From NCBI GenBank assembly GCA_963755375.1, contig CAVWKG010000016.1, positions 806,001 to 870,000 on the forward strand: 64,000 nucleotides of DNA, given 5' to 3'. Origin of the DNA: Bog-473 sp963755375. Its GTDB lineage: Bacteria > Actinomycetota > Acidimicrobiia > Acidimicrobiales > RAAP-2. Made by a program: the position numbers and the translations under genes. Under the pieces are notes generated by a model that was not told the DNA's origin, searched no databases, and saw only the letters and a program-made list of their open reading frames with translations. Shown piece after piece: positions 7,817-16,467 of the stretch (position 1 is its first letter; each line of letters begins with the position of its first letter).

Positions 7817-8830
7817 GTGGCGACGATCACGCGAGACACCCAACTCGATCTGCTTCAGTACGTGATCGAGACCCAGCGTCTGGTCAACGCCGTGCCGGCT
7901 GGCGGTGCCGACCGCGCCGTGGGCATCCTCCTCGACCGGGTGCAGACGGTGACAAACGCAGACGGCGCCGCCGTCGAGCTGGCCGAACGTAATTTTATGG
8001 TCCAGCGTGCGGTCAGTGGGTTGAGTACGGACGCGGAGGGATCGCGCTCCGACATGGACGGCGGCTTCTCCGGCCTTTGCCTGCGTGTCGGGATGCCCTT
8101 GCTCTGTCGGGATACGGACACGGATCCTCGGGTGGACAACGAAACGTGCCGGCGGGCGGGGGTCCGCTCCATCGCAGTGGCGCCCATGGTGCGCGCCGCA
8201 GAGCCCATCGGCGTGCTAAGGGTCATGTCGAGCGAGGCGGAGCACTTCGACAAGGCGGACGCCGAGGTTCTCGAGTTGATGGCGAATCTCATCACCCCGG
8301 GTCTGTCCAACACCTCGAAGATGGAACGGGAGGCCGACCGCGCTCTGCGCGATCCGCTCACCGGGCTGTCCAATCGCTTGATCTTCATGGATCGTCTGGC
8401 TCACCACGGCTACGAGGCCCGCCGTTACGGCAGGCCCTATGGGTTGTTTCTCATCGGCCTGGATCGGTTTTCGGTCGTGAACGAGTCACTGGGTCAGGAG
8501 TGGGGCGATGCGGTCTTGCGATCAGTGGCTCAGGGTCTGAACGCCACGGTGCGGGGTGGCGACACCCTGGCCCGTCTGGAGGGTGACCAATTCGTCGTCC
8601 TATGCGGAAACGCCGAACAATCTGTCGTCGAAGAGCGGCTCAAGGGCCGTATCGACGCGGTGGTGGCCGGGGTCGACAAAGACCTCAGTCTGGACGGGTA
8701 CACGCTGACGGCGAGCGTGGGCGTGGTTTGGAGCTCAGGGAGCGACGCCGCTGTCGACGAGCTTCTCACCGCCGCCCGCACTTCTCTCATTCGCGCCAAA
8801 GCGCAGCGGTACACAAACACCGACCACTGA
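7817..8830 (+). CDS. GAF-GGDEF protein with degenerate active site
   Basis: A 337-residue signalling protein from GTG 7817; GTG 7778 is an alternative. Residues about 25-165 form a GAF-like sensor (ILLDRVQTVTNADGAAVEL, GFSGLCLRVGMPLLC, VAPMVRAAEPIGVL). A short linker leads to a GGDEF domain from DPLTGLSNRLIF. The signature is EGDQF (255-259) instead of GGDEF, so the first Gly and the catalytic-site Glu are replaced. The product-inhibition motif RxxD is intact (RGGD, 246-249). It is therefore probably a c-di-GMP-binding or GTP-sensing regulator rather than an efficient cyclase. No membrane segment is seen. Confidence 0.85.
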   Translation: MATITRDTQLDLLQYVIETQRLVNAVPAGGADRAVGILLDRVQTVTNADGAAVELAERNFMVQRAVSGLSTDAEGSRSDMDGGFSGLCLRVGMPLLCRDTDTDPRVDNETCRRAGVRSIAVAPMVRAAEPIGVLRVMSSEAEHFDKADAEVLELMANLITPGLSNTSKMEREADRALRDPLTGLSNRLIFMDRLAHHGYEARRYGRPYGLFLIGLDRFSVVNESLGQEWGDAVLRSVAQGLNATVRGGDTLARLEGDQFVVLCGNAEQSVVEERLKGRIDAVVAGVDKDLSLDGYTLTASVGVVWSSGSDAAVDELLTAARTSLIRAKAQRYTNTDH

Positions 8831-8878
8831 GGCTCGCCGACGCAAAATCCTCGTGCGGGCCGACGTCCATATGGTCGA

Positions 8879-9919
8879 ATGGGGCTCATGACCCCCGACA
8901 TCGCACACGACGGACGACTCGACCCTCGCCTTCGGCGCCTTCTCGAGTTCTTCCCCCCCACCACTCTCGGCGACGTAGCCAACCGCGAGGAGCTACTGGC
9001 GGAAGCGAATAGTCCCGAAGCGGTCGAGGCCCGAGAGGCCTTCCGGTCGATTCAGGACATGTGCGACACGGAGGAGGCGGCGCCCTCAGCCGGTCTTTCC
9101 GTGACCAGGTCACAGTTCGTCTCGGACCCCGATGGCAACACGGTGAACCTGCAAGTCATCCGGCCCCGATCCGATGCCGCCCTGCCCGGGGTCTATTACA
9201 TCCATGGCGGTGGCATGGCCACGATGTCCTGCTTCGACGGGATGTACCGAGGCTGGGGGAAGCACATTGCGGCCAACGGAGTGGTGGTGGTCATGGTGGA
9301 TTTTCGCAACAGCGTCTCGCCGTCGTCGGTGCCAGAGGTGGCCCCGTTCCCCGCCGGTCTCAATGACTGCGTGTCGGGACTGCGCTGGGTAGGTGCTCAT
9401 GCCGCAGACCTGGGGATCGACCCGACGCAAATCATCGTCGCGGGCGAGAGTGGCGGCGGCAACCTCACCTTGGCCACGGGGCTCACGCTCAAACGCGATG
9501 GTGATCTCGGCCTGATCAAGGGCCTCTATGCCCTCTGCCCGTACATCGCCGGACAATGGCCGGCGCCAGGCTCCCCGTCCTCCGTGGAGAACGAAGGCAT
9601 CCTGCTCCACCTTCACAACAACCGCGGCGCCATGAGTTACGGGATCGAGGCGTTCAACGAGCACAACCCTTTGGCTTGGCCGTCCTTCGCGAGCGTGGAG
9701 GATGTCACCGGCTTCCCCCCTACGGTGATCAACGTCAACGAGTGCGACCCACTGCGCGACGAGGGGATCAATTTCTACCGCCTTCTTCTTGCCGCCGGTG
9801 TACCAGCGCGCTGCCGACAGATGATGGGCACGATGCACGGGACAGAGATATTCTCCATCGCCTGCCCCGACATCAGTGCTGATACCGCTCGAGATATCGC
9901 CGGTTTCGCTCGCACCTAG
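8879..9919 (+). CDS. HSL-family alpha/beta hydrolase (esterase/lipase)
   Basis: A 346-residue hydrolase of the hormone-sensitive-lipase family (bacterial family IV). The oxyanion-hole motif HGGG is at VYYIHGGGMATM. The nucleophile elbow GESGGG gives Ser in GxSxG. The acid is in NECDPLRDEG and the base His is in MHGTE. There is no signal peptide, so it acts in the cytosol on short-chain esters or similar. An extra N-terminal region of about 80 residues resembles the cap of this family. ATG 8888 is an equally possible start. An inverted repeat (AGGAGG/CCTCCT) just after the stop may end transcription. Confidence 0.88.
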   Translation: MGLMTPDIAHDGRLDPRLRRLLEFFPPTTLGDVANREELLAEANSPEAVEAREAFRSIQDMCDTEEAAPSAGLSVTRSQFVSDPDGNTVNLQVIRPRSDAALPGVYYIHGGGMATMSCFDGMYRGWGKHIAANGVVVVMVDFRNSVSPSSVPEVAPFPAGLNDCVSGLRWVGAHAADLGIDPTQIIVAGESGGGNLTLATGLTLKRDGDLGLIKGLYALCPYIAGQWPAPGSPSSVENEGILLHLHNNRGAMSYGIEAFNEHNPLAWPSFASVEDVTGFPPTVINVNECDPLRDEGINFYRLLLAAGVPARCRQMMGTMHGTEIFSIACPDISADTARDIAGFART

Positions 9920-9960
9920 GAGGTCGCACGGGCTGCCTCCTGTAAGGGGGCTGGTGGCGC

Positions 9961-9966
9961 TACGCT
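9961..9966 (+). promoter_or_regulatory. Leaderless -10 element (TACGCT) of the phosphoesterase gene
   Basis: TACGCT ends eight bases before the GTG at 9975. It supports that start over the longer open frame. Confidence 0.45.
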
Positions 9967-9974
9967 CACCCGCC

Positions 9975-11345
9975 GTGACGAAAGCCAGATTGCTCCGCCG
10001 TCCGCCGCTACGCGTCCTTGCAACGATGGCCGCAGGTCTCGGCGCCATCGCCCTTCTCGCGTCGTCGGTGCCGGCCATGGGAGCGACGACGTCCACCGTT
10101 CGCACCGCGCTGCCGCCGGGGAAGATCAACCACGTCCTTCTCATCGAGTTCGAGAACGAGGGCTACCAGGCGACATTCGGGCCAGACTCTGCAGCGGCGT
10201 ACCTGAACGGCACACTGCGGCCGGAAGGCGAGCTGCTCCAGAATTACTACGCGACAGGTCACGACAGTCTGGATAACTACATCTCCCAAGTCTCGGGACA
10301 GTCTCCGACCATGGGCACCCAGGCCGACTGCGCGGACAACGGTTTTACCTTCGCCAGCGTGGAGCCGGGGACTCCAGATCCGGACCAGGCCTTCAACCCC
10401 GGCCAAGTGGACGGTGAGGGCTGCGTGTACCCCTCGTCCGTCAAGACGATTGCCTCCCAGCTTGATGCGAAGTACCCGCCAAACAAGAAGACGGGCGTCG
10501 CCTCATGGCGGGCCTACGAGCAGGACATGGGCAACACTCCCTCGCGCGACGGCGGCACCCCGGACTCCAACGGTGGCACCGACTGCGCCCACCCGAGCAT
10601 CGGCGCCCCGGACACCGCCGAGGTGGCGACCCCCCAGGACCAGTACACGACACGGCACAACCCGTTCGTGTGGTTCCAATCTGTGATCGGCAACACCAAG
10701 GAGTGCAACGCCAACGACGTCCCTCTGGGGACGCTGGGCACCAACGGCACCCCGTCGCCCACGGGGCACCTGGCGCGCGATCTTCACAGCGAGAACACCA
10801 CCCCGCGCTTCGGGTTCATCACACCCAACCTGTGCAACGACGGTCACGACGAAACGTGTGCCGGGACGAACAGCACGGGGGCGCACGTAGGCGGCCTCAC
10901 GGGCGCCGACGAGTTCCTCAAGTCCTGGATGCCTCTCATCCTCGGCTCTCCGGCCTACAAGCACGGGCACATGCTGGTCGTCATCACGTTCGACGAGTCC
11001 GATGTCGGCGGACCGGGCTCTGCCAACGCGTGCTGCAACGAGCCCTCCGGGCCCAACACGCATGCGCCCGGAGACGCGGGTGCCACGACCGACAGCGCGG
11101 CCCCCGGGGGAGGCCAGATCGGCGCCCTGCTGCTCAACCCCAAGTACATCGTGAAGGGGGCGACCGATACCACGGGAACGTACGATCACTACTCTGCACT
11201 GCGGAGCTACGAGGACCTCCTCGGACTCACGACCGGGGGTGCTGACGGCCAGGGCCACCTCGGCTTTGCGGCGGCCACGGGCCTCGCTCCCTTCGGCACC
11301 GACGTGTTCCCGGCCAAGCTGAGCGGCTCCGGCTCGGTGAGATAG
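9975..11345 (+). CDS. Secreted phosphoesterase-family protein (acid phosphatase / phospholipase C-like)
   Basis: A 456-residue exported protein. A basic N-terminus (TKARLLRRPPLR) and hydrophobic stretch end at VPAMGA, a Sec signal. The mature part starts INHVLLIEFENEGY, the first metal-site strand of the alkaline-phosphatase-like phosphoesterase family (PF04185), where Glu/Asn replace the more common EN.S. YYATGHDSLDNYISQVSGQ is the conserved His-containing segment. MLVVITFDESD holds the second metal site, and TYDHYSALRSYEDLLGL is the closing motif. Related actinobacterial enzymes hydrolyse phosphomonoesters or phospholipids outside the cell. It meets the convergent carbonic anhydrase gene two bases away. 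Confidence 0.85.
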   Translation: MTKARLLRRPPLRVLATMAAGLGAIALLASSVPAMGATTSTVRTALPPGKINHVLLIEFENEGYQATFGPDSAAAYLNGTLRPEGELLQNYYATGHDSLDNYISQVSGQSPTMGTQADCADNGFTFASVEPGTPDPDQAFNPGQVDGEGCVYPSSVKTIASQLDAKYPPNKKTGVASWRAYEQDMGNTPSRDGGTPDSNGGTDCAHPSIGAPDTAEVATPQDQYTTRHNPFVWFQSVIGNTKECNANDVPLGTLGTNGTPSPTGHLARDLHSENTTPRFGFITPNLCNDGHDETCAGTNSTGAHVGGLTGADEFLKSWMPLILGSPAYKHGHMLVVITFDESDVGGPGSANACCNEPSGPNTHAPGDAGATTDSAAPGGGQIGALLLNPKYIVKGATDTTGTYDHYSALRSYEDLLGLTTGGADGQGHLGFAAATGLAPFGTDVFPAKLSGSGSVR

Positions 11346-11347
11346 CC

Positions 11348-11866
11348 TCAGTCGAGGCGGCGTTGCGAGATCCGGTACCGCGTGGCATTGCCTACGTATT
11401 CGGCGGCGGACAGCCGGATCATCGGCACGTCGGACCGATCCTCGAAGATCTTCGCCGGCACCCCCAGCGCCAGGGCACCCGGCGGCACGACCATGTGGTT
11501 GGGCACCACCGCGTTCGCACCGACCGTCGCCCCGCGGCTGATGACGGCCCAATGGAGCACAACGCTTCCGGAGCCAGCCAGCGATTCGTCCTCGAGGGTG
11601 CAACCTTCCAGATGCGTCAAATGGCCTACCACGCAGCCGTCACCGATGATGGTAGGAAAGCCGGGGCCGGCGTGCACGACGGTGCCGTCCTGAATGGAGG
11701 AGCCCGCACCAACGGTGATGGTTCCGTAGTCGCCGCGGAGAACGGCACCGGGCCAGACGCTCGACTCGGCGCCGATGACGACATCTCCGATTACGACCGC
11801 GTCGGGGTGGACAAAGGCATTGGCATCGATGCGTGGTGCGACACCTTCGAGTTCGTAAATGGGCAT
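11348..11866 (-). CDS. Gamma-class carbonic anhydrase family protein
   Basis: A 172-residue left-handed beta-helix protein with hexapeptide repeats. Metal-ligand-type His residues lie in VVHAGPG and GHLTHLEGC, and the usual RGDYGTITVG and GSGSVVLHWAVI stretches are present. Members hydrate CO2 or act as acyltransferase-like proteins, so the activity is inferred from the family. The start at 11866 is backed by a TAGCGT -10 hexamer eight bases upstream that overlaps the stop of the preceding gene. It is the last gene of the der-zinc-ribbon run. Confidence 0.88.
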   Translation of the reverse strand: MPIYELEGVAPRIDANAFVHPDAVVIGDVVIGAESSVWPGAVLRGDYGTITVGAGSSIQDGTVVHAGPGFPTIIGDGCVVGHLTHLEGCTLEDESLAGSGSVVLHWAVISRGATVGANAVVPNHMVVPPGALALGVPAKIFEDRSDVPMIRLSAAEYVGNATRYRISQRRLD

Positions 11867-11874
11867 GGCGGGGG

Positions 11875-11880
11875 ACGCTA
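11875..11880 (-). promoter_or_regulatory. Leaderless -10 element (TAGCGT) of the gamma-carbonic anhydrase gene
   Basis: TAGCGT ends eight bases before ATG 11866. Its TAG is also the stop codon of the zinc-ribbon gene upstream. Confidence 0.4.
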
Positions 11881-12081
11881 CACGTGGCCGGCGATCCAGG
11901 TCACGCCCTGATACCCGCGATAGCCGAGATAGATCACGCTCGCGACAAGCATCGCCTTGAAGTACCAGGGGATCGGTTGGCGCTCCTGTTCGGCCAGAAT
12001 GGTGCCACACGTGGGGCACTCGCCCTCCTCGCCCAGATCCTCGTCTTCGACGAGCGCGTCGCACTCCTCGCACCAGGCCAT
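11878..12081 (-). CDS. Small zinc-ribbon membrane protein
   Basis: A 67-residue protein. Two Cys pairs (CEEC near residues 4-7, CPTC near 22-25) make an N-terminal zinc ribbon. One hydrophobic segment follows (AMLVASVIYLGYRGY, about 43-57) that could anchor it in the membrane with the ribbon in the cytosol. It begins 16 bases after der stops, so it is probably co-transcribed. Function unknown; small anchored ribbons often act as adaptors. Confidence 0.75.
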   Translation of the reverse strand: MAWCEECDALVEDEDLGEEGECPTCGTILAEQERQPIPWYFKAMLVASVIYLGYRGYQGVTWIAGHV

Positions 12082-12097
12082 CAGGACCGGCCGCTCC

Positions 12098-13432
12098 TCA
12101 TTTCCCCCCGATCCTCACGCGCAGCTTCATCGGTGTGGCGCCGAGGTCGAAGCGTTCCCGAATACCGCGTTCGATGTAGCGCAGGTACGTCTGGGGCAGC
12201 CGGCCATTGGTGAAGAGCGTGAACGTGGGAGGGTCGATGGCACCCTGGACGATGTAGCGGATCTTCGCCCGGGGAGCGGCCTGGCGGTTCTGGAGATCCT
12301 GCACGGTGCGGTTGAGGGTTCCCGTCGGCACCCGCTGGTGGTAGGCCGTGACGCAGTCGCGCAGCGCAGGAAGGATGCGGTGGACACCCTTTCCCGACAG
12401 CGCCGACATCTTGAGCACGGGCGCCGCGCCCAAGAACGCAAGGCGGTCCCCGACGCCGGCCAGTACGTCATCCCGATCGTCAATCGGTACCTGGTCCCAC
12501 TTGTTCAGCGCCACGATGGTGGGGCAGCCCGAGACGCCGATGCGCTCCGCCAGCCGCTGGTCCTGATGCGACGCCCCGACGGTGGCGTCGATGACCAGAA
12601 CGGCGACATCGGCGCGCTCGAGAGCACGCAGTGCACGCATCGTCGCATGCTGCTCCGTGCCGCGGTCCACATTGGCTGGGCGGCGCAGACCGGCGGTATC
12701 GATGAAACGCACAGGCCCGTCGGGAGTCTCCACGACCGTGTCGATGGCGTCACGCGTGGTGCCCGGCATGTCGTGCACGATGGCGCGCTCCTCGCCGAGG
12801 AGCCGGTTGAAGAGCGTCGACTTCCCGACGTTGGGCCGACCGATGATCGCAACGCTGGGCGTTCCCGGGTCACGATCACCCCTGGCGCCGCCCTTTCGGC
12901 CGGGTTGAACAGCGCCGTCCTCTCCGTGCTCGGGGAGCGGGACTGGCAGCAACGCCACTACCTCGTCGAGAAGGTCGCCCGTGCCGCGCCCGTGCAGGGA
13001 GCTCACCGGGTAGGGGTCGCCCAATCCGAGCGAGACGAACTCCCAGGCGGCCGTTTCACGGCTGGCGCCGTCGACCTTGTTGACGACGAGCCGCACCGGT
13101 GGACCGGCCCGCCGGATCACCTTGGCCGCCGCCAGGTCCTCCTCCGTCACGCCTGTCGTCACGTCGACCACCATGAGGATCACGTCCGCTTCGGCGAGAG
13201 CGCGCTCCGCTTGGTCGCTCACCTTGGCCTCGAGTGCATCACCGGCAGCCAGCCACCCGCCGGTGTCCATGATGGAGAACGGGACTCCGGACCACTCAGC
13301 CGAGAGCTCCTTGCGATCGCGGGTCACCCCTTGCTCCTCTTCCACCACTGCCGCCCGTGTGCCGACGATGCGGTTCACCAAAGAGGACTTTCCGACGTTG
13401 GGGCGACCGGCCACTACGACCATGGGACTCAC
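12098..13432 (-). CDS. der: Ribosome biogenesis GTPase Der (EngA)
   Basis: A 444-residue protein with two tandem GTPase domains, the hallmark of Der, which assembles the 50S subunit. The first P-loop is GRPNVGKSS in the N-terminus; the second is GRPNVGKST around residue 190. Each has its DxxG (DTGG, DTAG) and NKxD (NKVD, NKWD). The C-terminal KH-like domain ends RFDLGATPMKLRVRIGGK. The GTG start overlaps the TGA of the upstream radical-SAM gene (GTGA), which implies translational coupling. In Mycobacterium der follows cmk; here plsC, a glycosyltransferase, HD and ispH intervene. Confidence 0.96.
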   Translation of the reverse strand: MSPMVVVAGRPNVGKSSLVNRIVGTRAAVVEEEQGVTRDRKELSAEWSGVPFSIMDTGGWLAAGDALEAKVSDQAERALAEADVILMVVDVTTGVTEEDLAAAKVIRRAGPPVRLVVNKVDGASRETAAWEFVSLGLGDPYPVSSLHGRGTGDLLDEVVALLPVPLPEHGEDGAVQPGRKGGARGDRDPGTPSVAIIGRPNVGKSTLFNRLLGEERAIVHDMPGTTRDAIDTVVETPDGPVRFIDTAGLRRPANVDRGTEQHATMRALRALERADVAVLVIDATVGASHQDQRLAERIGVSGCPTIVALNKWDQVPIDDRDDVLAGVGDRLAFLGAAPVLKMSALSGKGVHRILPALRDCVTAYHQRVPTGTLNRTVQDLQNRQAAPRAKIRYIVQGAIDPPTFTLFTNGRLPQTYLRYIERGIRERFDLGATPMKLRVRIGGK

Positions 13433-14814
13433 GATCCGCAGACCGGTCGGAACGACGTGCCGTCGAGCGCCAAGCGCAGCGAGGCTCCCTCGGTGGGCAC
13501 CACCTCGACCGGCCGGGGTAGGTCCGCCAGGGTCGTCCCGTCGAGGAATCGCCCCTCGTTGAGGCACGCATCGGGCAGAAGGCAACGCGACCCGTCGGGC
13601 ACGCTCTCAAGGGCGCGGGCCAGATCCTCGCCGGTGAGCAGGCCGGCCACGCCGATGTTACCCCCGAAGAACTCGTTTTCTACGGCATGCAATTCGACGT
13701 CGCGGCGCGGGTGGGAGGCCAGGAGGGGCGCCAACACGCGGGCGCCGTAGGTGCCGGTCAGGATCGTGATGGGACGGCTATCGACGCCCGCCGGAACCGC
13801 GGGGAGTCGCGGCGCGCGGTACCCCTCAGCCGGGGCGGCGTCGACCGACGCGAAGAACCCGTGGCGCACCCCCCCGGGGCCACCCGAGAGTGGCCGAGTG
13901 AACGCCTCGGCAAAGGCCCGCGCCATGCCGATTCCATTCTCGTGCTGGGGATAGCCCTCGTAGCTCCGTGCCGAAGGCAGCTCACGCCCGGCCAGCAGGT
14001 AGTACTCGTCAGCCGCAAACACCATGCGATGCCCGAGCGCCTTCCGGTAGAGGCGTTGCCACTCGTCGATGGTGTCGAGGACGAGCTCGGCTTCCTCGAG
14101 CGTGTGCGGGCGCATTTCGGCCTCGTTGGAATAGCGACTGAGCCCAAGCGGGACCGCCCCCACGCTGGAGAGCGCCGAGTACCGGTCGAGGATCCCGGCC
14201 AGCGTGTCTTCGAAGGCGGCGCCGTCGTTGACACCGGGGCAGACCACGATCTGGCCGTGCACTTCGATCCCCCCGTCCAACAGGACCTCCAACCAACGCA
14301 GGCTGGTTGCCCCCTTGGGATTGCGAAGCATATGCGCCCGCAGTTCGGGATCAGTCGTGTGGATCGACACGAACAGCGGGCCGAGGCGCTCGGTCAGGAT
14401 GCGCTCGGCGTCGAGCTCGGTAAAGCGGGTGAGCGTCGTGAAGTTCCCGTAGAGGAACGACAGTCGATAGTCGTCGTCCTTGAGGTAGAGGCTCCTCCGC
14501 ATGCCCTTGGGCAGCTGGTAGATGAAGCAGAACGCGCAGTGGTTGTCGCAGGTCCGGATCCGATCGAAGACAGCGGAGGAGACTTCCACCCCGAGCGGCT
14601 CGCCGGCATCCTTGTCCACCCGCACGACTCGTGGTAACGGCGCGCCGGCGCGGCGAACGAGGACGCTGAGGTCGCTCGCGTCGCTGAGGCGCTGGAAATC
14701 GATGACGTCGCGCGGCTCCTGCCCATCGATGCTGAGGAGCTCGTCGCCCACGACCAGACCGGCCCGGGCTGCCGGCGACGCCGCGGTGACCGAAGTCACC
14801 GTGGGAGCTGACAT
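13429..14814 (-). CDS. DUF512 family PDZ / radical SAM-like protein
   Basis: A 461-residue protein. An N-terminal PDZ-like domain (GLVVGDELLSIDGQEPRDV, residues about 18-36) is followed by CDNHCAFCF, the CX3CX2C radical-SAM cluster motif. The DUF512 region has FLYGNFTTLTRF, SIHTTDPELRAHMLRN and, near the C-terminus, LLTGEDLARAL. The family is conserved but its reaction is unknown. The start is fixed by a TAACCT -10 seven bases upstream that mirrors the ispH promoter. It runs into der by a 4-base overlap, which suggests a link to ribosome assembly or an associated modification. Confidence 0.9.
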   Translation of the reverse strand: MSAPTVTSVTAASPAARAGLVVGDELLSIDGQEPRDVIDFQRLSDASDLSVLVRRAGAPLPRVVRVDKDAGEPLGVEVSSAVFDRIRTCDNHCAFCFIYQLPKGMRRSLYLKDDDYRLSFLYGNFTTLTRFTELDAERILTERLGPLFVSIHTTDPELRAHMLRNPKGATSLRWLEVLLDGGIEVHGQIVVCPGVNDGAAFEDTLAGILDRYSALSSVGAVPLGLSRYSNEAEMRPHTLEEAELVLDTIDEWQRLYRKALGHRMVFAADEYYLLAGRELPSARSYEGYPQHENGIGMARAFAEAFTRPLSGGPGGVRHGFFASVDAAPAEGYRAPRLPAVPAGVDSRPITILTGTYGARVLAPLLASHPRRDVELHAVENEFFGGNIGVAGLLTGEDLARALESVPDGSRCLLPDACLNEGRFLDGTTLADLPRPVEVVPTEGASLRLALDGTSFRPVCGS

Positions 14815-14821
14815 GGCTGAC

Positions 14822-14840
14822 AGGTTACTGCCGATAACCT
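14822..14840. promoter_or_regulatory. Symmetric divergent leaderless promoter between the radical-SAM gene and ispH
   Basis: TAACCT occurs on both strands as an inverted pair (plus 14835-14840, minus 14827-14822) separated by seven bases. Each copy ends exactly seven bases before its start codon (GTG 14848; ATG 14814). The same bases make a perfect 7-bp inverted repeat, CAGGTTA/TAACCTG. Confidence 0.6.
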
Positions 14841-14847
14841 GGACTTT

Positions 14848-15900
14848 GTGCCCGGAGTCGAACGAGTCATGTTGGCCGAGCCACGGGGGTTCTGCGCAGG
14901 CGTCGAGAAGGCGATCAAAGCCCTGGCCTGGATGGTTCGCGTCTTTGAGCCTCCGGTGTACTGCTACCACGAGATCGTCCACAACCGCCATGTGGTCGAG
15001 CGCTTCCGTGACCAGGGTGTCGTCTTCGTCGACGACGTGGCCGACGTGCCCGCCGGGGCACCGCTCATGCTCAGCGCCCACGGCTCGGCTCCAGCGGTCG
15101 TCGAGGCAGCCAGGGCTAGGGGCGGCACCGTCGTCGACGCGGTCTGCCCTCTCGTGACCAAGGTGCACCACGAGCTCAAGGTGCGGAGCCGTAAGGGGTT
15201 CACGGTCCTGTACGTCGGTCATGCCGGTCACGAGGAGGCGGTGGGCACGATGGCCGTCGCACCGGAGTCGGTCCGACTTCTCGAGCACGTCGAAGACCTG
15301 GAGACCTTGGACGGGCTCGGCGAGCAGGGCACCCCTGTCGCGTTGTTGGCGCAGACCACCCTGAGTCACGACGAATGGCGTGGCCTCATGGAAGCGGCCC
15401 GGCAGCGCTTCCCGGACCTCTGGATGCCCAACCGCAGCGACCTCTGCTTCGCCACGACCAACCGCCAGGCCGCCCTAAAGGCGATCGCCTCGGAGGCAGA
15501 TGCCGTCGTGGTCATCGGTTCGTCCAACTCCTCAAACACCGTGGCGCTGGCAAAGGTGGCTCAGGCCGGCGGGTGCCCCCGGGTGCTCCGCATCAACGAG
15601 GCCGACGAGCTCCCTGACGACCTCAGCGGAACGGTCGGCGTGACGGCGGGGGCCTCGGCTCCGGAGGCCCTGGTCGAAGAGGTCATTGCGCGCCTCGCCC
15701 CTGCCCAGGGCGTGACCGAGGTCACGGTCACCACCGAGGACGAGTACTTCCCTCCTCCACCCGAGCTCCGGGAGCTGCTCCGTGCCGTGGGCTCCCTGCT
15801 GGGGTTCCTGGCCGGACGGTCCCGGCCGGCCCGTTCCGATCCCGCCGCAGAGGACCGGTCGGTCTCAGCGGCCAATGTCCTCGACCTGCTGGCCTCGTGA
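14848..15900 (+). CDS. ispH: 4-hydroxy-3-methylbut-2-enyl diphosphate reductase (IspH)
   Basis: A 350-residue enzyme for the last step of the MEP isoprenoid pathway: HMBPP reduction to IPP and DMAPP by a [4Fe-4S] cluster. The three cluster Cys are C16 (GFCAG), C100 (DAVCPLVTKVH) and C200 (DLCFATTNRQ). The active-site His lies in YHEIVHNRHVV, and the catalytic Glu is probably that in YVGHAGHEEAVGT. The length is normal plus a Ser/Arg-rich tail of about 30 residues. The GTG start is preferred because of the well-spaced TAACCT -10; ATG 14869 would be a short form. Confidence 0.95.
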   Translation: MPGVERVMLAEPRGFCAGVEKAIKALAWMVRVFEPPVYCYHEIVHNRHVVERFRDQGVVFVDDVADVPAGAPLMLSAHGSAPAVVEAARARGGTVVDAVCPLVTKVHHELKVRSRKGFTVLYVGHAGHEEAVGTMAVAPESVRLLEHVEDLETLDGLGEQGTPVALLAQTTLSHDEWRGLMEAARQRFPDLWMPNRSDLCFATTNRQAALKAIASEADAVVVIGSSNSSNTVALAKVAQAGGCPRVLRINEADELPDDLSGTVGVTAGASAPEALVEEVIARLAPAQGVTEVTVTTEDEYFPPPPELRELLRAVGSLLGFLAGRSRPARSDPAAEDRSVSAANVLDLLAS

Positions 15901-15924
15901 CCCCGGTAGCGCGATGATTGGCGC

Positions 15925-16467
15925 ATGACGTTCACCCGCATGGACGAATCGACGGCCGAGCAGTGGCAGCACATCATCGTCGAGTCGATCGAACACCAGC
16001 CTCGCGTCGCCGATCGCGTCCTCGGCATGCTGGCCTCCCTCGAAGAGATCACCGACGGCTTCGAGGTCGATCAGCTCGTCCACTCACTGCAGACGGCGAC
16101 GCGTGCCGAGGAGGCAGGAGCCTCTGACGAGGTCGTGGTGGCGTCGCTGTGCCACGACATCGGCAAAGCAGTCTCCGTCATGAACCATCCCCGTATCGCT
16201 GCGGAAATTCTTCGTCCGTACGTGAGCGATGACACCTATCGGATGATCGAGGCCCACCAGGACTTCCAGGGCAGGCACTACTACGAATACCTGGGGCAGG
16301 ATCCCGACGCGCGGAACAAGTACGAAGGGGCGCCCTGGTACGGGTTGGCGGAGCAGTTCGCCGACGAGTGGGACCAGATCAGCTTCGACCCCGACTACCC
16401 CACCAAGCCGCTTTCCCACTTCGAGCCTCTGGTCCGCCAGGTCTTCGCCACGCCGCACACGTTTTGA
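15925..16467 (+). CDS. HD-domain phosphohydrolase/oxygenase-like protein
   Basis: A 180-residue HD-superfamily protein. The metal-binding His/Asp pattern is visible: LVHSLQTA (first His), SLCHDIGK (HD doublet), EAHQDFQGRHYYEY (further His) and the acidic C-terminal part. It resembles the HD proteins related to PhnZ-type phosphonate oxygenases and inositol oxygenase. Metal-dependent phosphohydrolysis or oxygenation is therefore expected, with unknown substrate. It begins 24 bases after ispH, and its TGA overlaps the TTG start of the glycosyltransferase, so the three probably form one transcript. Confidence 0.8.
   Translation: MTFTRMDESTAEQWQHIIVESIEHQPRVADRVLGMLASLEEITDGFEVDQLVHSLQTATRAEEAGASDEVVVASLCHDIGKAVSVMNHPRIAAEILRPYVSDDTYRMIEAHQDFQGRHYYEYLGQDPDARNKYEGAPWYGLAEQFADEWDQISFDPDYPTKPLSHFEPLVRQVFATPHTF

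Noticed and set aside
11957..13750. 597-codon plus-strand open frame opposite der
   Set aside because: It is the antisense of der and the radical-SAM gene; both of those have full family motifs, and long antisense frames are common in GC-rich DNA.
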